Part shown: positions 6,856 to 15,198 of the stretch, piece by piece
How positions within the stretch are numbered: the stretch's first letter is position 1
How the letters are laid out: each line of letters starts with the position of its first letter
Origin: an uncultured Anaerolineales bacterium
GTDB taxonomy: Bacteria > Chloroflexota > Anaerolineae > Anaerolineales > Villigracilaceae
DNA length: 25,124 bases
Assembly: GCA_937928015.1 (NCBI GenBank)
Contig: CALFXA010000055.1
Location: 1 to 25,124 of the forward strand
Reading direction: 5' to 3'
Notes under the pieces: model-generated
What the model was told of the DNA's origin: nothing
The model's input: only the letters and a program-made list of their open reading frames with translations
The model's database searches: none
Made by a program: the position numbers and the translations under genes

Positions 6856-8046
6856 ATGCAAAACAAGAATCAGTTCGTCGGTTTTCCCTTCTACGTCTTT
6901 ATTACCCTCCTGCTGGGGGTGATTGCGGCCATCAGCTTGCGGGACCTGTTGACTGCGGGCGCGACCGCGTATGCCATCCTGTGCGTCGTGTTGTTTGCGG
7001 TGCATATCGCCCTGTACTGGTTCAACATGAAGCAATTCCAGAGCGAGCACTGGTGGATGTTCTACTATGCGGCCCAGACCGTGTTGATCATTGCGCTAGT
7101 GAGCATCCCATACGGGACCCAGATTCGGTTGACCATCCTTGGGTCAGCGGTGATCTCGATCATCGGAGAATCGTTGGGGCTGTGGGGAAACACGCGGCGT
7201 GCTTTGATTCTGGGCCTGTATTATTTTGCGATCACCCTGATTGTCATGATGCGCACGGTGTCGCCAGGTGACCTGGGAATTGCCCTGTCCAACTTTCTGA
7301 TCAACGGCGGATTCATCATGTTGTTCATGGTGGTGTTGAATCAACAAATGGCCGAGCGACAGAAGGCGGTGGATCTGGCCGAGTCGCTCGAAAGCGCGAA
7401 CGCCAAACTGGCCGCCTCCGCCGCGAAGATCGAGTCGCTGACCCTGCAGAACGAACGTCAACGCATGGCGCGTGAATTGCACGATACGCTGGCCCAGGGC
7501 GTGGCGGGGCTGATCCTGCAACTGGAGGCAGTCAAGGCGCATCTTGCCGCTGAGCGGACCGAGCGCGCCCTGACCATCGTCGAGCAGGCCATCGTCCGCG
7601 CCCGAGGCACGCTGGCTGAATCCCGCGCGGCCATCGATGATCTGCGCGCTGTGCCCGCGAACCTGTCCGATGCGGTGCGCGAAAAGGCCGAACGTTTCAC
7701 GCAGGCGACAGGTATTCCTTGCAGCACGGATATTTCAGTGCGAGAGCATGAACTTCCTCTCGAAGTTACAACCCACGCCTTGAGCATCCTCGGCGAGGCG
7801 CTGGCAAACGTCGCCCGCCATGCCCAGGCGACCAGGGCCGATGTCAGGTTTGTTGTGCAGGAGCGAACCCTGAAATTGGAAGTCCGTGACGATGGGAAAG
7901 GCTTCGATGTGAATCAGGAGGGGAGCGGCCGCTACGGCCTGTTGGGGATGCGGGAACGCGCCCGATTGGCGGGCGGGCAGATCACCATCGAGTCGAGTCC
8001 CAGCGGTGGGACGCGTGTCCACCTTCTGGTCGGGAGGGAGCCATGA
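6856..8046 (+). CDS. NarL-type sensor histidine kinase
   Basis: A 396-residue membrane kinase. Five or six N-terminal membrane helices (about residues 10-165) are followed by a coiled coil (about 165-200). The HisKA_3 domain has the phospho-acceptor His at about 209 in RMARELHDTLAQG. A HATPase domain (LGEALANVARHAQ, VRDDGKGFD, GLLGMRERARLAGG) completes it. There is no periplasmic sensor domain, so it may sense membrane or internal signals. ATG 6856 is chosen (TTG 6847 is in frame); a TACAAT hexamer at 6842-6847 suggests a leaderless start. The stop overlaps the response regulator start as ATGA, so the two are a cognate pair. Confidence 0.93.
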   Translation: MQNKNQFVGFPFYVFITLLLGVIAAISLRDLLTAGATAYAILCVVLFAVHIALYWFNMKQFQSEHWWMFYYAAQTVLIIALVSIPYGTQIRLTILGSAVISIIGESLGLWGNTRRALILGLYYFAITLIVMMRTVSPGDLGIALSNFLINGGFIMLFMVVLNQQMAERQKAVDLAESLESANAKLAASAAKIESLTLQNERQRMARELHDTLAQGVAGLILQLEAVKAHLAAERTERALTIVEQAIVRARGTLAESRAAIDDLRAVPANLSDAVREKAERFTQATGIPCSTDISVREHELPLEVTTHALSILGEALANVARHAQATRADVRFVVQERTLKLEVRDDGKGFDVNQEGSGRYGLLGMRERARLAGGQITIESSPSGGTRVHLLVGREP

Positions 8047-8690
8047 TCCGTGTGATGATCGTCGATGACCATCTCATCGTCCGCGAGGGATTGCGGCTGA
8101 TTCTCGAAACGGCGGAGATGGTCGAGGTCGTGGGCGAAGCCGTCGATGGGGCGGACTGCCTGCGGCTTGTTCCCGAGGTGCGGCCCGAGGTCATTCTCAT
8201 GGATTTGCAAATGCCACGCATGGACGGCATCACTGCCATCGGTCACCTGCGCCATGACCACCCCGAGATCGCCATCGTCATCCTGACCACCTATAACGAA
8301 GACGATCTGATGGTGCGCGGCCTGCAAGCGGGCGCGCGCGGATACCTGCTGAAGGATTCGAGCCGCGAGAATTTGCTGGATGCGATCCAGGCCGCCGCCA
8401 AAGGCGAGACTCTGCTCAAGCCTGAGATTCTGGCACGCGTGCTCTCCGTTTCGCGCTCGGACCCTAAGCCTGACCCTGTGCCCCAAACCGAGTCTCCGCT
8501 GACGGAGCGCGAATTGGAAGTGTTGAGCGCCGCCGCACGCGGAGAGCGCAGCAAGGAGATTGCCTACCGCCTCGGCATCACCGAGCGGACCGTCAAGGCG
8601 CATCTGCAAAGCATTTACCAAAAGTTCGGCGTGGATTCGCGCGCCGCCGCCGTGGCGATTGCCGCACAGAAGGGATGGTTGAAAGATTAA
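8043..8690 (+). CDS. NarL/LuxR-family response regulator
   Basis: Partner of the kinase encoded just upstream (4-nt ATGA overlap). The 215-residue protein has an N-terminal receiver domain: acidic D8/D9, phospho-acceptor D54 in VILMDLQMP, Lys in YLLKDSS. The C-terminal LuxR-type helix-turn-helix lies at about residues 150-210 (LTERELEVLSAAARGERSKEIAYRLGITERTVKAHL). Such proteins dimerise on phosphorylation and bind inverted repeats. The half-site cluster at 6797-6819 is a possible target. The diguanylate cyclase gene begins 111 bp downstream and may belong to the same pathway. Confidence 0.95.
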   Translation: MIRVMIVDDHLIVREGLRLILETAEMVEVVGEAVDGADCLRLVPEVRPEVILMDLQMPRMDGITAIGHLRHDHPEIAIVILTTYNEDDLMVRGLQAGARGYLLKDSSRENLLDAIQAAAKGETLLKPEILARVLSVSRSDPKPDPVPQTESPLTERELEVLSAAARGERSKEIAYRLGITERTVKAHLQSIYQKFGVDSRAAAVAIAAQKGWLKD

Positions 8691-8801
8691 ACGCCTTCCG
8701 TAACAACGGGCTGGCGGCCAGTCAATTTTGTAAGGGGAAACCAAATCGTAAACGGATATACTTTAATCAATCCACGTCCTTCAAAACGAAAGAATCCGCT
8801 C

Positions 8802-10022
8802 ATGTTGAACATGATCAAGCAGTGGTTTGATCCGCCCATGTTCGAAGGCGATGGCGAGAAGACGAGGCAGGCCGCCTTGCTCACCGCCATTCTGACGGCT
8901 GTCTGGTTTTATAGCGTGGCTTTGATTCTCGTCGAGTTGTTCGGGGGAAATTTTCCCATCAGCTTAATTCTCTTGAATGCATTTGGTTCAGCCTTGCTGC
9001 CGTTATTGCGTAAATGGTTGCAGCGCGGAAATCCCCTCTTGGCAGGCAGCATACTGGAGATCATCGCGTTTGTTTGGATCACCCTGGCTGCCATAAATCT
9101 GGGCACCATTCGCACACCCACTACGGGAAACTACATCGTGATAGTGATTGTGGCAGGAGTGCTTTTTGGCTGGAAAGGCTTCCTGGCCTCTACTTTGGTG
9201 AGTTCGATGGCGGTATTGGGATTGATCACAGCAGAAAACGCGGGCTTGCTGCCCACGCCTGATTACACGGTCAATCTGACGCAATGGTTCACATATACAG
9301 GCCTGTTCGCTGTGACGGGCGGCCTGTCCCTGTATGCGATGCGTGTCATGCAACGGGCCCTGTCCCGCGCGGAAAGAGAGATTGCAAAGCGTGAACGAAT
9401 CGAAGCGGAGCGCAAACGGGCTGAGGAGGCGCTCCAGGATGTAAATCAACAATTGCGCATTCACCTGGCGGAGATTGAGCAACTCCAGTTGGAATTGCGC
9501 GAACAGGTGCTGCGCGATCCGCTGACGGGGTTGTACAACCGTCGTTATCTGGATGAGGCTGTGGCGCGTGAGATCGCTCGTAGCGAACGCGAGGGCAGGC
9601 ATTTGAGCGTCATCATTTCAGACATCGATTTTTTCAAGAAAGTCAACGACCTTTATGGGCATCAGGTCGGTGACCACTTCCTGGTTCAGATTGCCAGCCT
9701 GTTGAAAGCCTACGTGCGCGGCTACGATGTGGTTTGCCGCTATGGCGGCGAGGAGTTCCTGCTGGTGCTGCCTGGGGCGGATGCCGCTTCTGCCTGCAAA
9801 CGGGCGGAGATCATCCGAGAGAAGTGCGCTGAGTTGTTCATTCAACACAATGGATTGAACCTGCAAGTGACCATGTCCTTTGGGGTGGCCACGTATCCGA
9901 CTCATGGGGGCGTCGCTGAGGCGATAATCCTCAAAGCCGACCAGGCCCTGTATCATTCGAAGGCCGCAGGGCGGAATTGTGTGACCATCTGGGATGAGGG
10001 AATGGAGCAGGCGTCGGCCTAG
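8802..10022 (+). CDS. Membrane-bound diguanylate cyclase (GGDEF)
   Basis: Makes cyclic di-GMP from two GTP. The 406-residue protein has about six membrane helices (residues 25-180), a long coiled coil (about 185-237) and a complete GGDEF domain from DPLTGLYNRRYL at 239. The active site is intact as GGEEF at 315-319. An RxxD inhibitory site (RGYD, 306-309) lies exactly five residues before it, so product inhibition is expected. There is no EAL domain. No clear Shine-Dalgarno precedes ATG 8802; TATACT at 8757-8762 could be a -10 box. It converges with the membrane protein gene downstream, sharing CTAG, so their stop codons overlap on opposite strands. Confidence 0.93.
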   Translation: MLNMIKQWFDPPMFEGDGEKTRQAALLTAILTAVWFYSVALILVELFGGNFPISLILLNAFGSALLPLLRKWLQRGNPLLAGSILEIIAFVWITLAAINLGTIRTPTTGNYIVIVIVAGVLFGWKGFLASTLVSSMAVLGLITAENAGLLPTPDYTVNLTQWFTYTGLFAVTGGLSLYAMRVMQRALSRAEREIAKRERIEAERKRAEEALQDVNQQLRIHLAEIEQLQLELREQVLRDPLTGLYNRRYLDEAVAREIARSEREGRHLSVIISDIDFFKKVNDLYGHQVGDHFLVQIASLLKAYVRGYDVVCRYGGEEFLLVLPGADAASACKRAEIIREKCAELFIQHNGLNLQVTMSFGVATYPTHGGVAEAIILKADQALYHSKAAGRNCVTIWDEGMEQASA

Positions 10023-10642
10023 ATCCACTTCAGGATGCCAGCGAAGACGATCAATGCAAGGATGTCCACGGCAGCGACCGAACTGATAAACGCGATCTGC
10101 GTTTTCGGCTTCCAGTCATGGCAATAGAAGGCCGCCAGGAAAAAGGGGATATACACGGTGACGAATACGGGGAAGGCGCCCCACCACGGATAGACCCAGG
10201 CAAAGGTAGGTGTGCTGGCCAGGAAGATTTCCACGACGGAGAAGAAGGCTGCATTTCCGACCGCAAAAAGCAGGCGGTTGTTGACTCCCAAAATTTTCAG
10301 GCTGGGGTCCGCGGGCAAAAGCTTGCTCAAGGCCAGGCCTGCGATGGAAAACATGAAACTCAATTCGATGCCCACGCCAACCAACAGCAAAAATGCCGTG
10401 CCCGTCGGGACGGTCCACAGGGCGTGACCGCTGAAATGCTGGATCAACGCATTGAGAATCTCATAGAACCAGTGCACAGAATACAACGCCAGCCCCGCCG
10501 CGATGCCCTTCCAGTTCTTTTTGGCAGCTTCGTTCGTGTACACGTACACGACCAGCGCCAGCAGGGTGATGACGTACCACTGGAAATTATCCCCTTTGCG
10601 CAAAATGCTCAATGCCATTTGGGTGACTTCGGGATTATTCAT
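10019..10642 (-). CDS. Polytopic membrane protein of unknown function
   Basis: Not recognised. The 207-residue product is strongly hydrophobic with about six membrane helices (for example WYVITLLALVVYVYT, AFLLLVGVGIELSFMFSIAGL, VFVTVYIPFFLAAFY) and very short loops rich in Trp and aromatic residues. ATG 10642 has AGAGGA 6 nt upstream and is preferred to the longer reading from 10678. It lies 22 nt after the SUI1 gene in the same direction and is probably co-transcribed. Its stop overlaps that of the convergent diguanylate cyclase gene within CTAG. Confidence 0.75.
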   Translation of the reverse strand: MNNPEVTQMALSILRKGDNFQWYVITLLALVVYVYTNEAAKKNWKGIAAGLALYSVHWFYEILNALIQHFSGHALWTVPTGTAFLLLVGVGIELSFMFSIAGLALSKLLPADPSLKILGVNNRLLFAVGNAAFFSVVEIFLASTPTFAWVYPWWGAFPVFVTVYIPFFLAAFYCHDWKPKTQIAFISSVAAVDILALIVFAGILKWI

Positions 10643-10664
10643 GTTTTCCTCTTTTTGAAGTGGA

Positions 10665-11000
10665 TTATCCGCCCGCAATCTTGACTTTGTATCCCATCTG
10701 CTTCAGAACCTCCGCGATTTTCTCGCGGTGCTCGCCCTGAATCTCAATGACACCGTCTTTGAAGGTCCCGCCCGTCCCACAGACTTGTTTCAACTGCTTG
10801 GCTAATGACTTGAGATCGTCTTCCGAAAGCACGAGACCCTTGACCAGCGTGACCGTTTTCCCGCCGCGGCCCTTCGACTCGCGGTGCAGATAGATGGTCT
10901 GTTGTTGTGGCGGCAGGGATCTGACGACCCTGGTTGGTCCCGCCGTGCGCTGGTCTCCGCGTTCGGATGACCAGACCGTGCGATTCTTGTCATTGGGCAT
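10665..11000 (-). CDS. yciH: SUI1/YciH-family translation factor
   Basis: A 111-residue protein. An N-terminal basic tail is followed by the SUI1 fold at about residues 36-108: LHRESKGRGGKTVTLVKGL, LKQVCGTGGTFKDGVIEIQG and a final MGYKVKIAGG. Bacterial YciH resembles eukaryotic eIF1 and affects start-codon selection. ATG 11000 follows GAGAGAA. A near-consensus promoter at 11028-11056 gives this gene its own transcription start immediately after the aro operon. Confidence 0.93.
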   Translation of the reverse strand: MPNDKNRTVWSSERGDQRTAGPTRVVRSLPPQQQTIYLHRESKGRGGKTVTLVKGLVLSEDDLKSLAKQLKQVCGTGGTFKDGVIEIQGEHREKIAEVLKQMGYKVKIAGG

Positions 11001-11027
11001 GTGATTCTCTCGATGCAGATTTCCCTC

Positions 11028-11056
11028 AGTGTAGGGGAGAACCAGTCCGCTGTCAA
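11028..11056 (-). promoter_or_regulatory. Sigma-70 promoter of the SUI1 gene
   Basis: Minus-strand TTGACA (11056-11051), 17-bp spacer, TACACT (11033-11028). The predicted start near 11021 gives a 5' leader of about 21 nt containing the ribosome binding site. Confidence 0.78.
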
Positions 11057-11062
11057 GAAAGG

Positions 11063-11491
11063 TTAGTCAACTTCCACCAACGCCCTCAACCCCAACGCAT
11101 ACGACATCCATCCGAACCCGCTGATCTTCCCTTTGCACACCGCCGAGAGCAGCGACTTGTGACGGAATTCCTCGCGCGCGTAGACGTTCGAGAGATGTAC
11201 CTCCACCACGGGGATGCCGATGGCCGCCACCGCGTCACGCAAGGCCACGGACGTGTGCGTATACGCCCCAGGATTGAAGACCACGCCAACGGCCCAAGCG
11301 CGCGCGTCGTGCAGTGCATCGATCAACACGCCCTCATGGTTCGACTGCCGACAAGTCACCTCGGCGCCCAAGGCCTTGCCCAACTCCACCAGCCGCGCGT
11401 TGATGTCTTCCATCGTCAGGCTGCCGTACACGCCAGGCTCGCGCGTGCCGAGTAGGTTCAGGTTGGGTCCATGCAACACCAGAATTTTCAT
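11063..11491 (-). CDS. aroQ: 3-dehydroquinate dehydratase, type II
   Basis: Third step of the shikimate pathway: dehydration of 3-dehydroquinate. The 142-residue length fits the dodecameric type II enzyme. It begins [19 protein letters not shown], with the lid Arg at 17 and catalytic Tyr at 22 (GVYG), then NPGAYTHTS at 73-81, catalytic His at 99 (VEVHLSNVY) and Arg at 106. The ATG overlaps the aroKB TGA as ATGA, so it is the last gene of the aro operon; the next gene has its own promoter. Confidence 0.97.
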   Translation of the reverse strand: MKILVLHGPNLNLLGTREPGVYGSLTMEDINARLVELGKALGAEVTCRQSNHEGVLIDALHDARAWAVGVVFNPGAYTHTSVALRDAVAAIGIPVVEVHLSNVYAREEFRHKSLLSAVCKGKISGFGWMSYALGLRALVEVD

Positions 11492-13029
11492 AACGCCTCC
11501 TCCAGGTCCTTTACGCCTACGCCGACCCTCACTTCGCCGATGCGCACGGGCAGCGCAAAATGCACCACGCCCGCCGACTTCTTCTTGTCCACGCGCATGG
11601 CGCGGATGAGTTGAACGCGGTCCATTTCTGCGGGAATTTCGATGGGCAGCCCCAACGCCGACAAAGCGTCCGCGATCCGCTGGACTACGCCTGGGCCTGA
11701 CACCGCTAAGCGTTCCGCCAGCCGCGCCTCAGCCACCGTGCCGATGGCGACGGCCTCGCCGTGTAACAGCTTGAACCCGCTGACCAGCTCCACCGCGTGC
11801 CCGATGGTGTGACCCAGATTCAGCGCCGCGCGCATGCCCTGCTCGTACGGGTCCTCTTCGATGACGCGCACCTTGACGGCCATTGCGCGCCGCACCACCT
11901 CGGCCAGCCGCGCGTGGACGGCGTCCCACCCCTGCGCGCACAGCTCGAACAATTCGGGGTCTGCGATGATGCCGTGCTTGACCACCTCCGCCAGCCCCGC
12001 GCGCAATTCCCGTTCGGGCAGCGTAGCCAGCACCTGCGGGTCCGCCAGCACCATGCGTGGAGAATGGAACGAGCCGACCAGGTTCTTGCCCTCGGGCAAA
12101 TCGAAGCCCGTCTTGCCGCCCATCGACGCATCGACCATCGCCAGCAGGGTGGTGGGCACGGCCACCCAGTTGCAGCCGCGCATGAACGTGGCCGCCGCGA
12201 AGCCCGCCATGTCGCCGACCACGCCGCCGCCCAGTGCGATGACCGTGCTCTTGCGGTCCAGGCCCGCTTCGAGGAATCCGCGCCACAGGGCTGCCACCGT
12301 TTCCAGATTCTTGAACGCCTCGCCCGCGGGAATGACGATGGAACTTGTAAGGTAACCCTCCACGCGCAAGGAGTTCATCACCTGTTCGGCGTACAACGGC
12401 GCGATGTTCGTGTCGCTGACGACCAGCGTTGGTCCGCCCAGATTACGTGCCTTGAGTATCCCACCGATGGCATCCAGCGCACCTTCCTGCGCGAGGATGT
12501 CGTAGCCCGCGCCCATGCTGCGCGCGTGATACCGTCCCAGCAGACGTTGTATGTCCCAGGCCACATCCTCGGCGGTGGAGGAAGCGTCCACGCGTAGGGC
12601 GAACGAGTCGTAGTGCGCGCGTCGGCGTTCGAGCAGAGCCGACAATTTGCTTTCCAATTCACCTGCCAGCAGCGGACGTTGATTCGAGTCTTGTGCCAGC
12701 CGCGCCACCAGCGTGGAGAGGTCCGCGCTGAGCAGGATGACCTGCCCCGCTGATTCGGCCAACGTGCGATTCTCCGTCCGCAGCAAGGCGCCGCCGCCCA
12801 GCGCGATAATCGCCTCAGGGCCAGCGACCGCCGCTTTAAGGGAATCCGCTTCGAGGTCCCGAAATGCTGGCTCGCCGCCTTCGGCCATGATCGACGGGAT
12901 ATCCTGCCCCGCCACGTGTTCGATGTGCGCATCTAAGTCCAGGAAAGGCAGATCGAGGTTCTCAGCCAACAGCCTGCCGACTGTACTTTTGCCCGAACCC
13001 GATGGGCCGTAGAGGAAGATGTGGGTCAT
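11488..13029 (-). CDS. aroKB: Bifunctional shikimate kinase / 3-dehydroquinate synthase
   Basis: A natural fusion of steps 5 and 2 of the shikimate pathway in 513 residues. The N-terminal shikimate kinase (about 1-165) has Walker [10 protein letters not shown] at 8-16, the DLD pair at 31-33, FRD and the ALGGGAL loop. The C-terminal dehydroquinate synthase (about 175-513) has [19 protein letters not shown], the [12 protein letters not shown] loop, and zinc-ligand motifs [22 protein letters not shown] and LHGEAVAIG. The same fusion order is known from Thermotoga maritima. ATG 13029 follows AAGGA by 5 nt. A longer in-frame start at 13065 would overlap aroC and lies outside the kinase fold. Confidence 0.96.
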   Translation of the reverse strand: MTHIFLYGPSGSGKSTVGRLLAENLDLPFLDLDAHIEHVAGQDIPSIMAEGGEPAFRDLEADSLKAAVAGPEAIIALGGGALLRTENRTLAESAGQVILLSADLSTLVARLAQDSNQRPLLAGELESKLSALLERRRAHYDSFALRVDASSTAEDVAWDIQRLLGRYHARSMGAGYDILAQEGALDAIGGILKARNLGGPTLVVSDTNIAPLYAEQVMNSLRVEGYLTSSIVIPAGEAFKNLETVAALWRGFLEAGLDRKSTVIALGGGVVGDMAGFAAATFMRGCNWVAVPTTLLAMVDASMGGKTGFDLPEGKNLVGSFHSPRMVLADPQVLATLPERELRAGLAEVVKHGIIADPELFELCAQGWDAVHARLAEVVRRAMAVKVRVIEEDPYEQGMRAALNLGHTIGHAVELVSGFKLLHGEAVAIGTVAEARLAERLAVSGPGVVQRIADALSALGLPIEIPAEMDRVQLIRAMRVDKKKSAGVVHFALPVRIGEVRVGVGVKDLEEAL

Positions 13030-13052
13030 AAAATCCTTGGTAAGTGGTAATT

Positions 13053-14222
13053 TCACGGCCACCATACATGCGCCGTATTATCCATCTGCAGATCCTGCAA
13101 ATTCGCCCGCCGCAATGTCTCGAAGCGCGGCTTCATCTCGGCCAACGAATCGCCGCCGAGCTTTTCGAGCAGGGCGTCGGCCAGCACAAAGGCCACCATC
13201 GCTTCGAGGATCGGCACGGCGCGCGGCACGGGGCAGAAGTCAGAGCGCTCGTAGGTGGTGGGGCCTTCCACGCCCGTGGCGAGATCGACGGTGCGCTGTG
13301 GGTTGAGCGTAGTGGCGATGGGCTTCATTGCGGCGCGGATGACCAGCGGCTGGCCGTTGGTCACGCCGCCTTCGGTGCCGCCCGCGTGATCGGAGGGACG
13401 CAGCAGGTTTCCGTCCGTGCCGAGGTGGATGGCGTCGTGCGCCTGCGTGCCAGGACGGCGCGCATTCTCGAAGGCATCGCCGATCTCCACACCCTTCATG
13501 GCCTGCACCGACAGCACTGCCTGCGCCAGGCGCGCCTCCAGGCGGCGGTCCCATTGCGTGTACGAGCCGAGGCCGATGGGCAAATTCAGCGCGACGATCT
13601 CAAGGATGCCGCCCAGCGTGTCCTTGCCGTGGATGATCTCTTCGATGCGTGCACGCATCTTCGCGGCGGCGATAGGATTGGGACAGCGCACGTCGCTGGC
13701 CTCGGCCTCCTCAAAGCGGACCTCGTAACTGGTCCCGCCAAAATCAGCTTCGACCTCGCCGATGGCTTTGACGTATCCGCCCACGCGGATGCCGAACTGC
13801 GCCAGCAGGTGCTTACAGACTGCGCCCGCCGCCACACGCATGGTTGTCTCGCGCGCGGACGAGCGCTCGAGCGTGGGACGCAGGTCGCGGTAGCCGTACT
13901 TGACCGCGCCCGTCAGATCGGCGTGACCAGGGCGTGGCGCCGTCAACGGCTCAACCGCCTTGCCCTTCCACTTGACGTGGTCATCGTTGACGACCAGCAG
14001 CGCGATGGGCGCGCCCGTGGTCTCGCCTGCCATCACGCCGCTCAGGATTTGAACGGTATCCTTTTCGATCTTCATCCGTCCACCCGAGCCATAACCCTTC
14101 TGGCGGCGCGCCAGTTCCAAGTCGATGATGGGCGGGTCGAGCGGCAAGCCCGCAGGGACGCCGTCCAGGATGACGGTCAGCGCGGGACCGTGGGATTCTC
14201 CAGCGGTGAGGAAACGTAGCAT
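13053..14222 (-). CDS. aroC: Chorismate synthase
   Basis: Final step to chorismate, using reduced FMN. The 389-residue product has GESHG at 8-12, RPGHADLTGAVKYG, RSSARETTMRVAAGAV and DHAGGTEGGVTNGQP, and a complete C-terminus (DFCPVPRAVPILEAMVAFVLADALLEK). GGAG lies 5 nt before ATG 14222. aroKB follows after 23 nt. Upstream, aroE is 175 bp away because a repeat element is inserted between them. Confidence 0.97.
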   Translation of the reverse strand: MLRFLTAGESHGPALTVILDGVPAGLPLDPPIIDLELARRQKGYGSGGRMKIEKDTVQILSGVMAGETTGAPIALLVVNDDHVKWKGKAVEPLTAPRPGHADLTGAVKYGYRDLRPTLERSSARETTMRVAAGAVCKHLLAQFGIRVGGYVKAIGEVEADFGGTSYEVRFEEAEASDVRCPNPIAAAKMRARIEEIIHGKDTLGGILEIVALNLPIGLGSYTQWDRRLEARLAQAVLSVQAMKGVEIGDAFENARRPGTQAHDAIHLGTDGNLLRPSDHAGGTEGGVTNGQPLVIRAAMKPIATTLNPQRTVDLATGVEGPTTYERSDFCPVPRAVPILEAMVAFVLADALLEKLGGDSLAEMKPRFETLRRANLQDLQMDNTAHVWWP

Positions 14223-14242
14223 AAGGACTCCATGATTCTGTT

Positions 14243-14391
14243 GATGTCATTGCGAGGAGGGTTGAGACGCAATAGCGTCGAAATCCCGACGACCCTTGCA
14301 CCGCCCGCAAGGGCAGGTGAGCAATCTCATTACTTAATGGATCTAAAAAAACAGGAGATTACTTCGCCGCTTCGCGGCTCGCAACGATATT
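14243..14391. repeat. Dispersed repeat element, copy 1, between aroE and aroC
   Basis: The imperfect terminal inverted repeats are ATGTCATTGCGAG at 14244-14256 and its counterpart at 14378-14390. Inside is a 41-nt segment at 14289-14329 that is identical to the reverse complement of 20235-20275. That segment holds a 7-bp hairpin (CCCTTGC 14293-14299 with GCAAGGG 14307-14313). It has no ORF of its own and resembles a non-autonomous MITE- or REP-like element. It lies within the aro operon, between two genes transcribed in the same direction. Confidence 0.85.
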
Positions 14392-14397
14392 GACTTT

Positions 14398-15198
14398 TTA
14401 CTGTACTGCTTTAAATAATACTTCTCTCGGCGGTTTCCGTCCCGTCCAAATCTCGAATGCCAGCGCCGCCTGCTCGATGAGCATCCCCAATCCCGTTCGA
14501 GCGGGCAATCCCGCCGCGCGCGCATCGCGGACAAGTTTGGTTTCACGTGGATTGTAGACCAGATCATACACGGCCGCATCCTTGGGGAAGGGAAGATGAT
14601 CGGGCCAGGGTGAAGTGTCGACGTTGGGCGTCATGCCGAGGGGGGTGGTGTTGATTAAAAGGTTGAAAGTCGGAAGGTCGGAAAATGGGAATTGGCAGAT
14701 CGGCAAATGATAATTGGACGCGAGTGTTTGTGCTTGTTCGGGGCGGCGGGCGGAAAGGGTCACGTCCCAGCCAGCGTGGACGAGGGCATAGACCACCGCG
14801 CGGGCCGATCCGCCTGCGCCCAGGACCAATGCCTTCGAGATCTGGGGGATATTAAGACCCCCGAGGTCTTTGAGAAATCCAGGCGCATCAGTGTTGTCGC
14901 CTACCAGCTTTCCATCGCGCATCGAGATCGTGTTGACGGCGCCGATGGCCTGTGCAGTGGGTGTCAACTCGTCTAGCAAGGGGATGACGTTCTGCTTGTG
15001 CGGGATGGTCACGTTCAGGCCGTGGATCTCGCCGTTACGCACGCGGATGAGGATATCTTTCAGACCTTGCATGTCGTCGGGCGCGATGGGGAAGAGCGAG
15101 TACTTGCCTTGCAGGCCGCAGGCCGTCAGCGCTGCGTTATGGATTTTAGGCGAGAGACTGTGTCCCAGTGGATAGCCGATCAGGCCGAGGTGCATCAT
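14398..15198 (-). CDS. aroE: Shikimate dehydrogenase
   Basis: NADPH-dependent reduction of 3-dehydroshikimate (step 4). The 266-residue protein has the substrate site GYPLGHSLSPKIHNAAL near the start, catalytic Lys68 in NVTIPHK, Asp104 in GDNTDAPGF, and the nucleotide loop GAGGSAR at 127-133. NTTPLGM and MLIEQAALAFEIWTG complete the family pattern. ATG 15198 overlaps the aroA stop as ATGA. Residues 161-180 are encoded by an AT-richer, degenerate tandem stretch (14661-14712) unlike the rest of the gene. Confidence 0.96.
   Translation of the reverse strand: MMHLGLIGYPLGHSLSPKIHNAALTACGLQGKYSLFPIAPDDMQGLKDILIRVRNGEIHGLNVTIPHKQNVIPLLDELTPTAQAIGAVNTISMRDGKLVGDNTDAPGFLKDLGGLNIPQISKALVLGAGGSARAVVYALVHAGWDVTLSARRPEQAQTLASNYHLPICQFPFSDLPTFNLLINTTPLGMTPNVDTSPWPDHLPFPKDAAVYDLVYNPRETKLVRDARAAGLPARTGLGMLIEQAALAFEIWTGRKPPREVLFKAVQ

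Noticed and set aside
6046..7050. 334-codon minus-strand frame spanning the divergent promoter region
   Set aside because: It overlaps both the acyltransferase-like gene and the kinase in another frame, and its composition is that of out-of-frame translation.
11797..12597. Long plus-strand frame opposite aroKB
   Set aside because: An antisense shadow with His/Arg-rich composition and no recognisable domain.
11488..13029. Shikimate kinase-dehydroquinate synthase fusion as a new enzyme
   Set aside because: The same fusion and order is known from Thermotoga maritima (AroKB).
13044..14219. 391-codon plus-strand frame opposite aroC
   Set aside because: It is a shadow of aroC in GC-rich DNA, with no family motifs and no ribosome binding site; the minus-strand protein has all chorismate synthase motifs.
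14343..14579. Minus-strand ORF covering the repeat element and aroE end
   Set aside because: It overlaps aroE out of frame and continues into the repeat.
14398..14666. Recent horizontal transfer of the aro cluster
   Set aside because: Codon and base use match neighbouring genes, and the local AT-rich patches look like repeat insertions rather than foreign genes.
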